The notes beneath the pieces are model-generated. The model saw only the letters and a program-made list of their open reading frames with translations, did not search any database and was not told the DNA's origin. The translations under genes and the position numbers were made by a program. Source: Companilactobacillus sp. (GTDB lineage Bacteria > Bacillota > Bacilli > Lactobacillales > Lactobacillaceae). Taken from it: a stretch of DNA of 64,000 nucleotides. The DNA is taken from positions 1,922,001 to 1,986,000 of the forward strand of contig NZ_JAKVLR010000001.1 in the NCBI RefSeq assembly GCF_022484265.1, read 5' to 3'. Positions 40,650-49,546 of the stretch are shown piece after piece (the stretch's first letter is position 1; each line of letters starts with the position of its first letter).

Positions 40650-40955
40650 TTAAGATGAAATACTATTTTCGAGTGAAATGGTAAGTTGCTTTAATAAATC
40701 GACTGTTTCTTCCAAAGAAACGCTGTAGTAACGTTCTTTTCCTTGTTTGTTAACAGTGATAACGCCAGCGTCTAACATCAATTTAAGGTGATGCGAGACG
40801 GCTGGTCTTGAGAGATCCAACTGATCAGTGATCTGATTAACAGTTAGCTCTTTGTTTTTGCACAGCAAGGTGATGATCTTTTGACGATTCTCATCTTGAA
40901 AAATTGAAAAAATCGGCATGCCCTTTTTGAAAAGGTCCATAGTTTCTTCTGCCAT
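40650..40955 (-). CDS. ArsR-family transcriptional regulator
   Basis: 101 residues, GGAGGG before ATG 40955. It is a complete small winged HTH: FSIFQDENRQKIITLLCKNKELTVNQITDQLDLSRPAVSHHLKLMLDAGVI, then KQGKERYYSVSLEE wing. One Cys (LLCKN) and no Cys-x-Cys metal site in the recognition helix, so a metal sensor is less likely than a redox or electrophile sensor. Two identical-type palindromes, one before this gene and one before the OYE gene, suggest autoregulation plus control of OYE and the DJ-1-like protein. Confidence 0.88.
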   Translation of the reverse strand: MAEETMDLFKKGMPIFSIFQDENRQKIITLLCKNKELTVNQITDQLDLSRPAVSHHLKLMLDAGVITVNKQGKERYYSVSLEETVDLLKQLTISLENSISS

Positions 40956-40982
40956 AAGATCCCTCCAATCAATTTTTAATAT

Positions 40983-40998
40983 GTTTAAATGTTTAAAC
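40983..40998 (-). promoter_or_regulatory. ArsR-type operator before arsR
   Basis: GTTTAAATGTTTAAAC, same half sites as at 40606-40621, 28 bases upstream of the ArsR start codon. Confidence 0.7.
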
Positions 40999-41033
40999 GT
41001 ATTGTATTATCATTTTTTTGATCTGTCAACACC

Positions 41034-41062
41034 AAAATAAAAAGACTCACCGAAGTGAGTCT
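41034..41062 (-). terminator. Rho-independent terminator of the CAP-domain gene
   Basis: AGACTCAC (41043-41050)/GTGAGTCT (41055-41062), T-run on the minus strand. Confidence 0.8.
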
Positions 41063-41074
41063 AAAATTTAAATA

Positions 41075-41896
41075 TTAATAGCCACCAATGAAGTCTTCAG
41101 AAACATACAATGCTTGGTTGGTTGGATTGTAATAAACGCCGACGCCAAGAAGTGAAACGTCTGATGACATAACATTTGTGTAATGACTTGGAGTATAATT
41201 TTCGGCTCTAAAAGAGTCCATGATATCCGAAGCTAATGTTGTAGCGCTTCCGCCGTAAATACTTGCGGAACCCATGTAAATATTTTCTTCAGAAGAACCC
41301 TTAGTGCCTGATGGGAATGCTGACCAAGTTGAGCTACCATCGGGTCTTGTGTGACTAAACGATGTCGCAATTTCTTTCGCACGTGTCATAGCTGTTTGAT
41401 TCATTTTTGAATCCAAACTTAGTGGTGCAATTCCCTTGGATGCTCTTTCGCTATTGATCGAGTTAAGAATTGCTTGTTGAACTGACTCAGTGGATGGAAC
41501 CAATGAATTAGTAGTTTGAGAACTATTATTGGAATTATTATTTGCTGATCCATTGTCCTTGTATCCGGCTAAACCAAAGTTTGCAATATATTCAGGCTGT
41601 CCAGGCAATTTGTTGATATATAGACGACTAGCATCGACGTATTCGTGAGTTGAAACTTGGAAAAATACTTCACCCTGTGAGTTTTCAATCTGTCTACCTA
41701 ATGCCCAAGCTGATCCATCAGCTAATGAGCGGTTCGATGCATGACCTAAATCGTCACGATAAAGTGGAGCCATACCGCCATTGATTGTTCCAACATACCC
41801 CGTGTCAGCATGTACATCATTTTGAGAAACTAGAAAAGTCCCAGTTGCTGTCAAAGTGATGGCTGCTAGCAAGGTAACTAATTTTGATAACTTCAT
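41075..41896 (-). CDS. Secreted CAP (SCP/PR-1)-domain protein with SLAP/SH3-like N-domain
   Basis: 273 residues. The signal peptide MKLSKLVTLLAAITLTATGTFLVSQNDVHA has a V-H-A cleavage site near residue 30. Residues ~33-105 form a surface-layer/SH3-like wall-binding domain (PLYRDDLGHASNRSLADGSAW). An Asn/Ser-rich linker (NNNSNNSSQTTNS) leads to the CAP domain, residues ~140-270, with INSERASKGIAPLSLDSKMN, the signature His in TSFSHTRPDGSS, EENIY and LLGVGVYYN. CAP proteins of lactobacilli are extracellular and poorly understood. Single gene with its own terminator. Confidence 0.9.
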   Translation of the reverse strand: MKLSKLVTLLAAITLTATGTFLVSQNDVHADTGYVGTINGGMAPLYRDDLGHASNRSLADGSAWALGRQIENSQGEVFFQVSTHEYVDASRLYINKLPGQPEYIANFGLAGYKDNGSANNNSNNSSQTTNSLVPSTESVQQAILNSINSERASKGIAPLSLDSKMNQTAMTRAKEIATSFSHTRPDGSSTWSAFPSGTKGSSEENIYMGSASIYGGSATTLASDIMDSFRAENYTPSHYTNVMSSDVSLLGVGVYYNPTNQALYVSEDFIGGY

Positions 41897-42013
41897 ACAT
41901 AATCCCCCCAGAAAAAATTGTCTTATAGTATAGTTACAACTTGATTCTAGGTTTACTTGAAGTTTAATTCAACAAATTCTTGAATAATATTATCAATAAT
42001 TTGATACGCAGGA

Positions 42014-42676
42014 TTAGCCGAGTCCATGCCCGTTGTAATGCGTGTCGACCTGATCAAAATAAGCATTCCAGTTAGGATCTGCGTGGGCAGCAAATAACAT
42101 TTCGATATCCTCGGGGATATTTCGCCCAACGGAAAGATTCAAGTTCATGGCTTCTTTTTTAGTAAAGTATTTGGCATTAGAAGTTTCAACACCGCCATGG
42201 AGGTCATCTTCTAAAGGCTCGCATTCAAAAAATAGTTTGTAGATGTAACTGAGATTGTGTTTGTGGTAGGGGTTTTTCTGCATATCTTTGATGCCGACCA
42301 AACGTTTGACGTCGACGTTGATGCCAGCTTCTTCAAAGGTTTCCTTGTCAGCAATTTCTGCTGGTGAAAAACCAATGTCAGCCCAGCCACCAGGTAAGGA
42401 CCAAACTTGTTCGCGTTTTTCTTCAACTAATAAAATCTTATCGTCTTTAAATGTGGCAGCACGGACGTCAACTTTAGGCGTTACGTAGCCAACATCGGAA
42501 TCGAAGAACAGCGTTAAATTCTCACGAGTCGGATTATCGACTAATTGAGCTGTTAATTTTTTTGAGATACGCTCTAATTGTTCGTATCTTTCGCGGTCAA
42601 ACACGTCTTTTCCGTAATGCATCCCGCTTTGAGCGATAGCTTGTAATTGTTGGATCAGTAAGTTTACATCTTCCAT
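42014..42676 (-). CDS. NUDIX hydrolase with N-terminal helical domain
   Basis: 220 residues, AAGGTG before ATG 42676. Residues ~1-55 are the helical Nudix_N-like domain (LIQQLQAIAQSGMHYGKDVFDRERYEQL). The Nudix box spans GGWADIGFSPAEIADKETFEEAGINV: the REUxEE core reads KETFEE, so the conserved Arg is Lys, a tolerated change. This type cleaves nucleoside diphosphate derivatives such as ADP-ribose or NADH. Transcribed opposite to pepN with a short shared promoter region. Confidence 0.88.
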   Translation of the reverse strand: MEDVNLLIQQLQAIAQSGMHYGKDVFDRERYEQLERISKKLTAQLVDNPTRENLTLFFDSDVGYVTPKVDVRAATFKDDKILLVEEKREQVWSLPGGWADIGFSPAEIADKETFEEAGINVDVKRLVGIKDMQKNPYHKHNLSYIYKLFFECEPLEDDLHGGVETSNAKYFTKKEAMNLNLSVGRNIPEDIEMLFAAHADPNWNAYFDQVDTHYNGHGLG

Positions 42677-42812
42677 TTTGTCACCTTCTCTTGTTCAAAG
42701 TATAACATGTGGGCGGTTTTCCTTTTGGTGGTCGAGTGTCAAATTCCAACGTTTTGATTCGAAAGGGTATAATGGAAAATGAATATACTTATCAAAAATT
42801 ACGGAGGCGTTT

Positions 42813-45347
42813 ATGGCTACAATTACACGTTTTTTGGAAACTTTTGAACCATCTCACTATGATGTATATATCGATGTAAACCGTGGTACTAAAGAAATTA
42901 GCGGTAAATCGACGATCACTGGCGTTGCACATACTAAACCAGTTTATATCCATCAAAAAAACATGGAGATCGAATCTGTTCAAGCTAATGGAAACGACGT
43001 TCCATTCACAGCTGACAACAAGACAGAGTCGATCAAAATTGAAGTACCAGAAATGGGCGAGACTACTTTAGCCATCACTTATAAGGCACCTTTGACTGAC
43101 TCAATGATGGGAATTTATCCTTCATATTATGAAGTTAATGGCGAAAAGAAAGAGCTGATCGGAACACAATTCGAAACTACTTTTGCCCGTCAAGCCTTCC
43201 CATGTGTCGATGAACCTGCTGCTAAGGCTAAGTTTGATCTGGCTATCAAGTTTGACGAAAAGCCTGGCGAAACTATCTTAGCCAACATGCCAGAAGTTCG
43301 TGAAGAAAACGGCGTACACTTCTTTGACACGACCGTCCGGATGTCGACTTACTTGATTGCTTTTGCATTTGGCGACCTTCAAAGTAAAAAAACTAAGACT
43401 AAATCTGGCGTCGAGGTTGGTGTTTTTTCAACTAAAGCTCACGAACCAAAAGAACTCGATTTTGCTTTAGACATTGCTAAACGTTCAATCGAATTTTACG
43501 AAGACTTCTACCAAACACCTTATCCACTTCCACATTCATGGCAATTAGCTCTACCTGATTTTTCAGCTGGTGCTATGGAGAACTGGGGCTTAGTAACTTA
43601 TCGTGAAGCCTACTTGTTGCTAGATCCTGACAACACAGCTTTGGATACTAAACAATTAGTTGCAACGGTTATTTCTCACGAACTAGCTCACCAATGGTTC
43701 GGTGACTTAGTTACGATGCAGTGGTGGGACGATTTATGGCTCAACGAAAGTTTTGCTAACATGATGGAATACGTTGCTATCGATGCCATCGAACCTGACT
43801 GGAACGTTTGGGAATTGTTCCAAACTTCAGACGTACCAGCTGCTTTACAACGTGATGCTACAGACGGCGTTCAATCAGTCCACGTTAATGTTGAAAACCC
43901 AGCCGAGATCGATGCCTTATTCGACTCAGCTATCGTTTACGCAAAGGGTGCTCGGATGCTAGTTATGATGAGAGCTTTAGTAGGAGACGATGCCTTACGT
44001 AAAGGTTTGAAGAACTACTTTGCCGCTCATCAATATGGCAATGCCAAGGGTGCGGACTTGTGGAATGCAGTTGGTGATGCTGCCGGCATGGACGTTGCCT
44101 CAATTATGAATACTTGGTTGGAACAACCAGGATATCCATTAGTAACTGCCAAAGTTGTTGATGGAAAATTGACCTTATCGCAACAACAATTTTTCATCGG
44201 CGAAGGCAAAGATGCTGGTCGTTCATGGAAGATTCCATTGAACAGCAACTATGATGCTGCACCAAAGATTTTTGAAGATAAAGAAATTGTTTTAGGCGAT
44301 TATGAGCAATTGCGTAAGGAAAACGGCAAGCCATTCCGCGTTAATGTTGGCAACAATTCTCACTTTATCGTTAAATATGACAAGACGTTGTTGATGGATA
44401 TCTTGGATAACCTCGACACAGTCGACTCGATCTCGCAAATGGGTATCTTGCAAGACTTGCGCTTGTTAGCTGAAGCACGTCAAATGTCATACGCTGCTGT
44501 AGTTCCATTGTTGAAGAGATTTGCTAACAACCACTCAACTGTTGTGAATGCTGCGATTTACCGGATTGCTTACAACTTGCGTAAGTTTGTCACTCCAAAT
44601 ACTGATGAGGAAAAAGCTTTGAAAGCCTTGTATGGTCAATTGAGTACTGAACAATATGAACGTTTGGATTGGATGCCAAAAGACGGCGAATCGATTGATG
44701 ACCAATTGACACGTCCAACTATCTTAAACGCTGCTTTGTATGCCGAGAACCCAAGTGCTCAAGCTAAAGCACATAAGCTTTTTGAAGAAAACAAGAACGA
44801 CTTAGCTTCGCTTTCTGCTGACATTCGTATCTTTGTCTTGAGAAATGAAGTTAAGAACTACGGCAGCCAAGAACTCATCACTGACTTGCTTGAACAATAT
44901 CGTCAATCGACTGACCCAAGCTACAAGTCAGACCTTTCAGTTGCCATCACAAGTACCAAAGACTCGAAGATGATCAGCCTTTTGATCGAGAAGTTTGAAG
45001 ATGCTGACACGATCAAGCCACAAGACTTGCGTGCATGGTTCCGTGGCGTTTTGGACAACTCAGCTGGAGAACAAGCAGCCTGGGATTGGATCAGAAACGA
45101 TTGGGATTGGCTTGAAAAAACAGTCGGAGGAGACATGGAATTCACAACCTATATCACAGTTGTAACCAGCGTCTTCAGAACACCAGAAAGACTGGCAGAA
45201 TTCAAAGCCTTCTTCGATCCAAAAATCAATACTCCAGGATTAACACGTGAGATCACGATGGATAAGAGCATCATCGAAACACGCGTGAACTTGATCCAAG
45301 ATGAAAAAGCTGAAATAAATGCAGCTATTAAGAAAGTTACAGAATAA
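42813..45347 (+). CDS. pepN: Aminopeptidase N (M1 family)
   Basis: 844 residues, ACGGAGG before ATG 42813. The exopeptidase motif GAMENWG (from Gly253) and zinc site HELAHQWFGD (His289, Glu290, His293) with Glu312 in LNESFAN are intact. The C-terminal helical ERAP1-like domain completes the usual lactobacillar length of about 844. It removes N-terminal residues from peptides in the cytoplasm during growth on protein-rich substrates. The 3' end of this gene is found again, decayed, at 46027-46250. Confidence 0.97.
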   Translation: MATITRFLETFEPSHYDVYIDVNRGTKEISGKSTITGVAHTKPVYIHQKNMEIESVQANGNDVPFTADNKTESIKIEVPEMGETTLAITYKAPLTDSMMGIYPSYYEVNGEKKELIGTQFETTFARQAFPCVDEPAAKAKFDLAIKFDEKPGETILANMPEVREENGVHFFDTTVRMSTYLIAFAFGDLQSKKTKTKSGVEVGVFSTKAHEPKELDFALDIAKRSIEFYEDFYQTPYPLPHSWQLALPDFSAGAMENWGLVTYREAYLLLDPDNTALDTKQLVATVISHELAHQWFGDLVTMQWWDDLWLNESFANMMEYVAIDAIEPDWNVWELFQTSDVPAALQRDATDGVQSVHVNVENPAEIDALFDSAIVYAKGARMLVMMRALVGDDALRKGLKNYFAAHQYGNAKGADLWNAVGDAAGMDVASIMNTWLEQPGYPLVTAKVVDGKLTLSQQQFFIGEGKDAGRSWKIPLNSNYDAAPKIFEDKEIVLGDYEQLRKENGKPFRVNVGNNSHFIVKYDKTLLMDILDNLDTVDSISQMGILQDLRLLAEARQMSYAAVVPLLKRFANNHSTVVNAAIYRIAYNLRKFVTPNTDEEKALKALYGQLSTEQYERLDWMPKDGESIDDQLTRPTILNAALYAENPSAQAKAHKLFEENKNDLASLSADIRIFVLRNEVKNYGSQELITDLLEQYRQSTDPSYKSDLSVAITSTKDSKMISLLIEKFEDADTIKPQDLRAWFRGVLDNSAGEQAAWDWIRNDWDWLEKTVGGDMEFTTYITVVTSVFRTPERLAEFKAFFDPKINTPGLTREITMDKSIIETRVNLIQDEKAEINAAIKKVTE

Positions 45348-45358
45348 TTTATCCACAA

Positions 45359-45391
45359 TAAAAGCCCATCTCGAAAGAGATGGACTTTTTT
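45359..45391. terminator. Terminator of pepN (bidirectional)
   Basis: Stem CCATCTC (45366-45372)/GAGATGG (45377-45383) with GAAA loop and T-run. A copy lies at 46221-46250 behind the pepN remnant. Confidence 0.85.
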
Positions 45392-45947
45392 AGTCTAATT
45401 GAATTGGAATAACCCAAAGTAATCCATTACAAAATGTAGCGATTAGCACAAATGGTGGGAAGAAATATGAAATGAATACTGCTGCGATATTTACAATTAA
45501 AGATAATATACTCAGAAAATTGAAACGTCGTTTGTTCCTGGTGGCATTAGCTTTCTCATCAGCTTTTTCAACGCAGTGATTTAGCCAAAGAAATGCTAAG
45601 TTAAAGAATATTACGATAACTGCAAATAAGACGCCAGCCTCTGGTGAAAAGACATTTCGTCCATACCATCCAGCCGCAACGGGTATCAGTGAGAGCCAGA
45701 ATAATAAGATGATATTGGCCCACAATACTTGTCCATTAATTTTTTTAACTTTTAAAAACATTTGATGATGTTGATTCCAGATCATTGCGACCAACAAAAA
45801 ACTTGCAATATAGGTAATGAATTGCATTTTTGCATCCCATAAAACAGACCAGCTATATTTGTCTGGCAATTTAATATCCAAGACTAAGATGGTTAAAATA
45901 ATAGCCATTACACCATCTGAAAAAGCTTCAAGACGACTTTTCGACAT
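45390..45947 (-). CDS. TMEM175-family (DUF1211) potassium channel protein
   Basis: 185 residues, AGGGGG before ATG 45947. The N-terminal signature SKSRLEAFSDGVMAIILTILVLDIKLP (R-x-x-x-F-S-D-G-V-x-A-I) defines the TMEM175 family, in which it lines the pore. Six hydrophobic segments fit the bacterial single-repeat form that works as a tetramer. It lies between pepN and a decayed copy of the pepN 3' end, so this gene may have been placed here by the same duplication or insertion. Confidence 0.9.
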   Translation of the reverse strand: MSKSRLEAFSDGVMAIILTILVLDIKLPDKYSWSVLWDAKMQFITYIASFLLVAMIWNQHHQMFLKVKKINGQVLWANIILLFWLSLIPVAAGWYGRNVFSPEAGVLFAVIVIFFNLAFLWLNHCVEKADEKANATRNKRRFNFLSILSLIVNIAAVFISYFFPPFVLIATFCNGLLWVIPIQLD

Positions 45948-46026
45948 GTTGATTCCCCCTCGATAAATACTCGATTTAAGTCAATTATAACTTTTTAAAT
46001 ATTAATAATAGTCAGTTTATTTTTTT

Positions 46027-46250
46027 AATGAAGTTAAGAATTACGGCAGCCAAGAAATCATCACTGACTTGGTTTAACAATACCGTCAAGCTACAAGTCA
46101 GATTTGTCAGTTGCAACACAAGTGCCGAAGATTCAAAGATGATCAGTCTCTTGATCCAAGATGAAAAATCTGAAATTAATGCAGCTATTAAGAAAGTTAC
46201 AGAATAATTTAGATATAACGAAAGCCCATCTCGAAAGAGATGGGCTTTTT
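46027..46250 (+). pseudogene. Decayed duplicate of the pepN 3' end with its terminator
   Basis: The segment repeats pepN from about 44844 to its terminator. A nonsense TAA (46075-46077) replaces a Glu codon of pepN (GTTTAACAA against CTTGAACAA), a short deletion follows, and about 309 bases are missing between two TTGATC words (44982-44987 and 45291-45296 in pepN), which the remnant joins as a single TTGATC. The end ATTAAGAAAGTTACAGAATAA and the terminator stem (46221-46232/46237-46248) are nearly identical to pepN. No upstream part is left. Confidence 0.9.
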
Positions 46251-46255
46251 GGCGA

Positions 46256-47455
46256 TTATTGAATATTGAAATCAATTACATTACTACCGGTTGAATAAGT
46301 TTTGACGTTGTTTAGATTTTTGTCAGTGATCTCATCATTTGAATCTGGTATCGTAACTGCACCATCAAAGATGTCAGCTTTTTCAATGTCGTCATCTTCA
46401 TATTTGAGAGTGTTGTTCTTTAATTTAACATCTTGAAGTTCAAGTGTGTAGTAGTCGTTTGCCTTGGCTTTATAGATAAGTTCTAAAGTATCCTCACTTT
46501 TATCTAAAAATGCTTTAACAAGCGTTAAGTTAGGATCTTCTGTACTATCTTCATCGTCATCATCATCATCATCGTCTTTATTGAAATCATGGAAATGGGC
46601 GAGTAACTTTTCGTTGAACGCATTCAAGTTGGTAGGTGTAGTGGAACCATCTTTTAAACCAGAAACTTTAATAATAACGTTCTTACCTTTGTGATAAGTA
46701 AACTTGATACTTGGTTCATAGCGATCAAGTAGAGTCGCAAGGTCTTTTTGTGATGCCTTTACAGTGTCTCCGTTTGAATAGTCGAAATCATGTTTTAAAT
46801 TAAAGACTTGATCTAATTGCATGGTTTTAACATTGAGACTAGGTGTGGATTTTTTAGAAATTAACATTTGTACTTCACCGTGATGATTGTATCCAGAACC
46901 CTTAGCTTTAGTATATTGTTCCAATTCATCCATGCTAATAGTTGGTTGCTTTTTCAATCCTGAAACCGTATAAGTCTTAGTCTTCATTTTGAAGTATGGG
47001 TCAGGTGATTGATCATAAATAGATATTTGGATTTTTTGACCATTCTTCAATCCGGTACTTTGACTGATTTTCATATAGGTCGTTCTCATGTGGCGCAAGT
47101 AGGTTTGAACTTTGACTAAATCATCGCCACTCATGGTATCAGTGCCCCATTTGTCTTCCGAAGTTAAATCTTCTGGAGACTCGGCAGTATCAACAATAGT
47201 ATTTAACATATCTTTGTTGACCTTAGCCTTTTTCCCTTCGTAGCGAGCAATTTTTTTACTTACTGCCATTACACTACCATTTGCCCAATCCGCTGTACCA
47301 TGATTGTTGTAGCCGTTAAATTCGATCTTAACTTCTTTAAAAAAATCGGCAGCTTCATGATTGCGATAGCCGATAAATCCCCCAATTAAGATGACTACCA
47401 CAATGATGGCCGCAATTACTTTCTTATTCTTCAAATTTTCTAGTTTGAATTTCAT
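46256..47455 (-). CDS. Membrane-anchored extracellular protein with repeated G-Y-N-x-H-G domains
   Basis: 399 residues from ATG 47455 behind GGGGGAAAG. A basic start and one transmembrane helix (KKVIAAIIVVVILIGGFIGY) place the rest outside. Two related segments, IEFNGYNNHGTADW and AKGSGYNHHGEVQM, mark repeated beta domains of the kind that follow zinc-ribbon or anchor segments in Firmicute surface proteins. Residues ~295-310 are an acidic run (KDDDDDDDDEDS) coded by a GAT-rich microsatellite near 46547-46580 and therefore prone to length change. Function unknown. Its stop is shared with the terminator region of the pepN remnant. Confidence 0.7.
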   Translation of the reverse strand: MKFKLENLKNKKVIAAIIVVVILIGGFIGYRNHEAADFFKEVKIEFNGYNNHGTADWANGSVMAVSKKIARYEGKKAKVNKDMLNTIVDTAESPEDLTSEDKWGTDTMSGDDLVKVQTYLRHMRTTYMKISQSTGLKNGQKIQISIYDQSPDPYFKMKTKTYTVSGLKKQPTISMDELEQYTKAKGSGYNHHGEVQMLISKKSTPSLNVKTMQLDQVFNLKHDFDYSNGDTVKASQKDLATLLDRYEPSIKFTYHKGKNVIIKVSGLKDGSTTPTNLNAFNEKLLAHFHDFNKDDDDDDDDEDSTEDPNLTLVKAFLDKSEDTLELIYKAKANDYYTLELQDVKLKNNTLKYEDDDIEKADIFDGAVTIPDSNDEITDKNLNNVKTYSTGSNVIDFNIQ

Positions 47456-47630
47456 TCTTTCCCCCAAGTATATAAAAATTATGCAATAAACAGTTTATCA
47501 TAAATAAATTTATAGAAATATATCCAATTATTGTTCATAAGATAAAGTTATGGTACGAATAAGAAATAACTGATAATATAAAACCCGTACGATTTTTATA
47601 CTTTAATTAGTTTTTGGGGGATTTATACGA

Positions 47631-47942
47631 ATGACCAAACAAGTTTTACTAACCTGTGGCGCTGGTGCTTCATCCGGCTTCATGGCTGCTGCAGCAAGAA
47701 AAGCTGCTAAGTCGATGACGGCGGATCTTGAATTCAGAGCGAAGAGTGAATCTGAAGTTGAAGATGCAATGCCGAACATTGACTTATTATTGATCGCACC
47801 GCATTTGAAATATATGTTGGCTGAGGTCAAAGATCTGTCGGCTGAAAACAACGTCAAATGTGCCATCATTCCACAACAAATCTATGGAATGCTCGATGGA
47901 AAAGGTTTAGTTGAGCTGGCATTGAAAGAATTGGCGGTGTAA
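47631..47942 (+). CDS. PTS EIIB, lactose/cellobiose class
   Basis: 103 residues, GGGGGA before ATG 47631. KQVLLTCGAGASSGFMAAAARKAA contains the phosphocysteine loop (Cys9 in CGAGASS). NIDLLLIAPHLKYMLAEV and IPQQIYGMLDGKG complete the small IIB fold. It receives phosphate from IIA and passes it to the sugar on IIC. First gene of the operon 47631-51000 (IIB, IIA, IIC, GH1). Confidence 0.95.
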   Translation: MTKQVLLTCGAGASSGFMAAAARKAAKSMTADLEFRAKSESEVEDAMPNIDLLLIAPHLKYMLAEVKDLSAENNVKCAIIPQQIYGMLDGKGLVELALKELAV

Positions 47943-48006
47943 GTATGTTTTCTGAACATCCAGAGATCATCGACCCATCGACCGTGACGAATTAGCGTCG
48001 ATTGCA

Positions 48007-48297
48007 ATGCAAGTGATCTTACATGCTGGCGATGCACGTGAAAAAATTTTTCAAGCGGTTGATGAAGCTTCTAATGGTGAATTTGAAGCTGCCAAAATTT
48101 TGATGGGCGAAGCTAACACTGAACTACTCAAAGCACATCAAGCACAGACTAATACGTTGCAGTTGGAAGCTGAAGGCATCAACATTCCGTATTCAACATT
48201 ATTCAGTCATGCGCAAGATACTTTGATGACGGTGAAGACTGAACAAAATTTGATCAAACAAATGATCAAACTATACAAGAAATTAGGGGAGAAATAA
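48007..48297 (+). CDS. PTS EIIA, lactose/cellobiose class, 5' frameshift
   Basis: From ATG 48007 the frame gives 96 residues with the phosphorylated His in LFSHAQDTLMT (His near residue 75) and the helix MQVILHAGDAREKIFQAVDEA. The natural start should be ATG 47945, 2 bases after the IIB stop, giving MFSEHPEIIDPST, but that frame ends at TAG 47993. Adding one base near 47984-47988 would join it to DELASIAMQVILHAG, the usual family N-terminus (117 residues in all). So either a one-base deletion (real or sequencing) truncates helix 1, or the ribosome shifts frame. No good binding site precedes 48007. Confidence 0.8.
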   Translation: MQVILHAGDAREKIFQAVDEASNGEFEAAKILMGEANTELLKAHQAQTNTLQLEAEGINIPYSTLFSHAQDTLMTVKTEQNLIKQMIKLYKKLGEK

Positions 48298-48298
48298 C

Positions 48299-49546
48299 TT
48301 GGACATATTTATGAATTGGATGACAGACAGTTTTGCTCCAAAAGTGAACAAGATTGCCAGAAATCCGTGGATGGATTCGATCCAACAAGCAATTTTATCA
48401 GGCATGCCATTGATCCTGATCGGCTCATTTGCGACTATTTTGGGACTGATCAAAGACTACGTGCCAACATTTCCAGATTTTTCATTACTAAATACCTTTT
48501 CTTTAGGACTTTTTTCGTTATTTTTAGCTTATCTGATTCCGGAATCAGTTATGAAACATAAGAAACACACTGAAGTATCCAAACAAGCTGGCCTTGCCGG
48601 TATCGCATTTTTCCTAATGTTGATTTTTCCAAAGATCAATGCTGCTTCTGGAAAAATCACTTTCGACATGAGTTCATTAGGAACAGCAGGAATGATTGCT
48701 GCCTTAGTTTCGGGATTATTTGTCGGATTCGTGATGAACTTGTTTGCTAACTTCAAACTAGTCAAAGAGGATTCAGCGATTCCCGATTTTGTGGCAGTTT
48801 GGTTCAACACGATTTTTCCAATGATCACGATTCTTTTAGTCGGTTGGCTATTCACTTTCCAGCTCAAGATCAATCTGTCGTCAGTGATCAACGCTGCCTT
48901 TAGTCCACTGACTGCGTTAGGTCAGAGTTTCTGGGGATTATTGATCTTGACCTTCTTATCATTTGGATTCCTATATTCATTTGGTATCTCAACGTGGGTC
49001 TTAACGCCAATCATGTATGCAATCGAACTTCCAGCGATGGCTCAAAATCATGCGGCCTTTGTGGCGGGACGTCCAGCTGCCAATGTCTTCACGGTTGAAG
49101 CAGTTGCTTTGACGTTGATCGGTGGCGGTGGTTTAACACTATCGTTATGTTTGATGTTAGCTTTTATGGCAAAGTCAGAACGACTTAGAATTATTGGCAA
49201 AGCATCATTAGTTCCAGCTATTTTCAACATTAACGAACCATTAGTATTTGGTGCTCCCGTAGCGTTTAACCCGATTTTGATGATTCCAATGTGGATCAAT
49301 ACTTTAGTAGCGCCAATCTTGTTGTGGCTGACGATGAAAACGAATTTAGTGCCGATTCCACATTCGCCATTCCAATTGTGGTACACGCCATCGCCGATCA
49401 TGGGTTGGGTCGTGACTAAATCAGTCATGGGCTTGTTGTTTGTTCTGATTTTATTTGCAATTTCATGGGCAATCTACTATCCATTCTTTAAAGTTTATGA
49501 CCGTCAAGCGGTTGAACAAGATGCCAGTTTAGCTGGGGAAGAGTAA
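48299..49546 (+). CDS. PTS EIIC, cellobiose class
   Basis: 415 residues, TTG start at 48299, 7 bases after GGGGAGA. It has about ten membrane segments; the family signature FNINEPLVFGAPVAFNP keeps the essential Glu313, unlike the orphan EIIC at 15602. Other landmarks are SGMPLILIGSFATILG and YSFGISTWVLTPIMYAIELP. It transports and phosphorylates a beta-glucoside or related disaccharide with the IIB and IIA encoded upstream. The stop overlaps the ATG of the GH1 gene. Confidence 0.93.
   Translation: MDIFMNWMTDSFAPKVNKIARNPWMDSIQQAILSGMPLILIGSFATILGLIKDYVPTFPDFSLLNTFSLGLFSLFLAYLIPESVMKHKKHTEVSKQAGLAGIAFFLMLIFPKINAASGKITFDMSSLGTAGMIAALVSGLFVGFVMNLFANFKLVKEDSAIPDFVAVWFNTIFPMITILLVGWLFTFQLKINLSSVINAAFSPLTALGQSFWGLLILTFLSFGFLYSFGISTWVLTPIMYAIELPAMAQNHAAFVAGRPAANVFTVEAVALTLIGGGGLTLSLCLMLAFMAKSERLRIIGKASLVPAIFNINEPLVFGAPVAFNPILMIPMWINTLVAPILLWLTMKTNLVPIPHSPFQLWYTPSPIMGWVVTKSVMGLLFVLILFAISWAIYYPFFKVYDRQAVEQDASLAGEE

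Noticed and set aside
42288..42488. Plus-strand frame inside the NUDIX gene
   Set aside because: Shadow of the NUDIX coding sequence on the other strand; no start signals.
46012..46275. 87-residue minus-strand frame near the pepN remnant
   Set aside because: It is antisense to the decayed pepN copy and its terminator; a plus-strand remnant explains the sequence fully.
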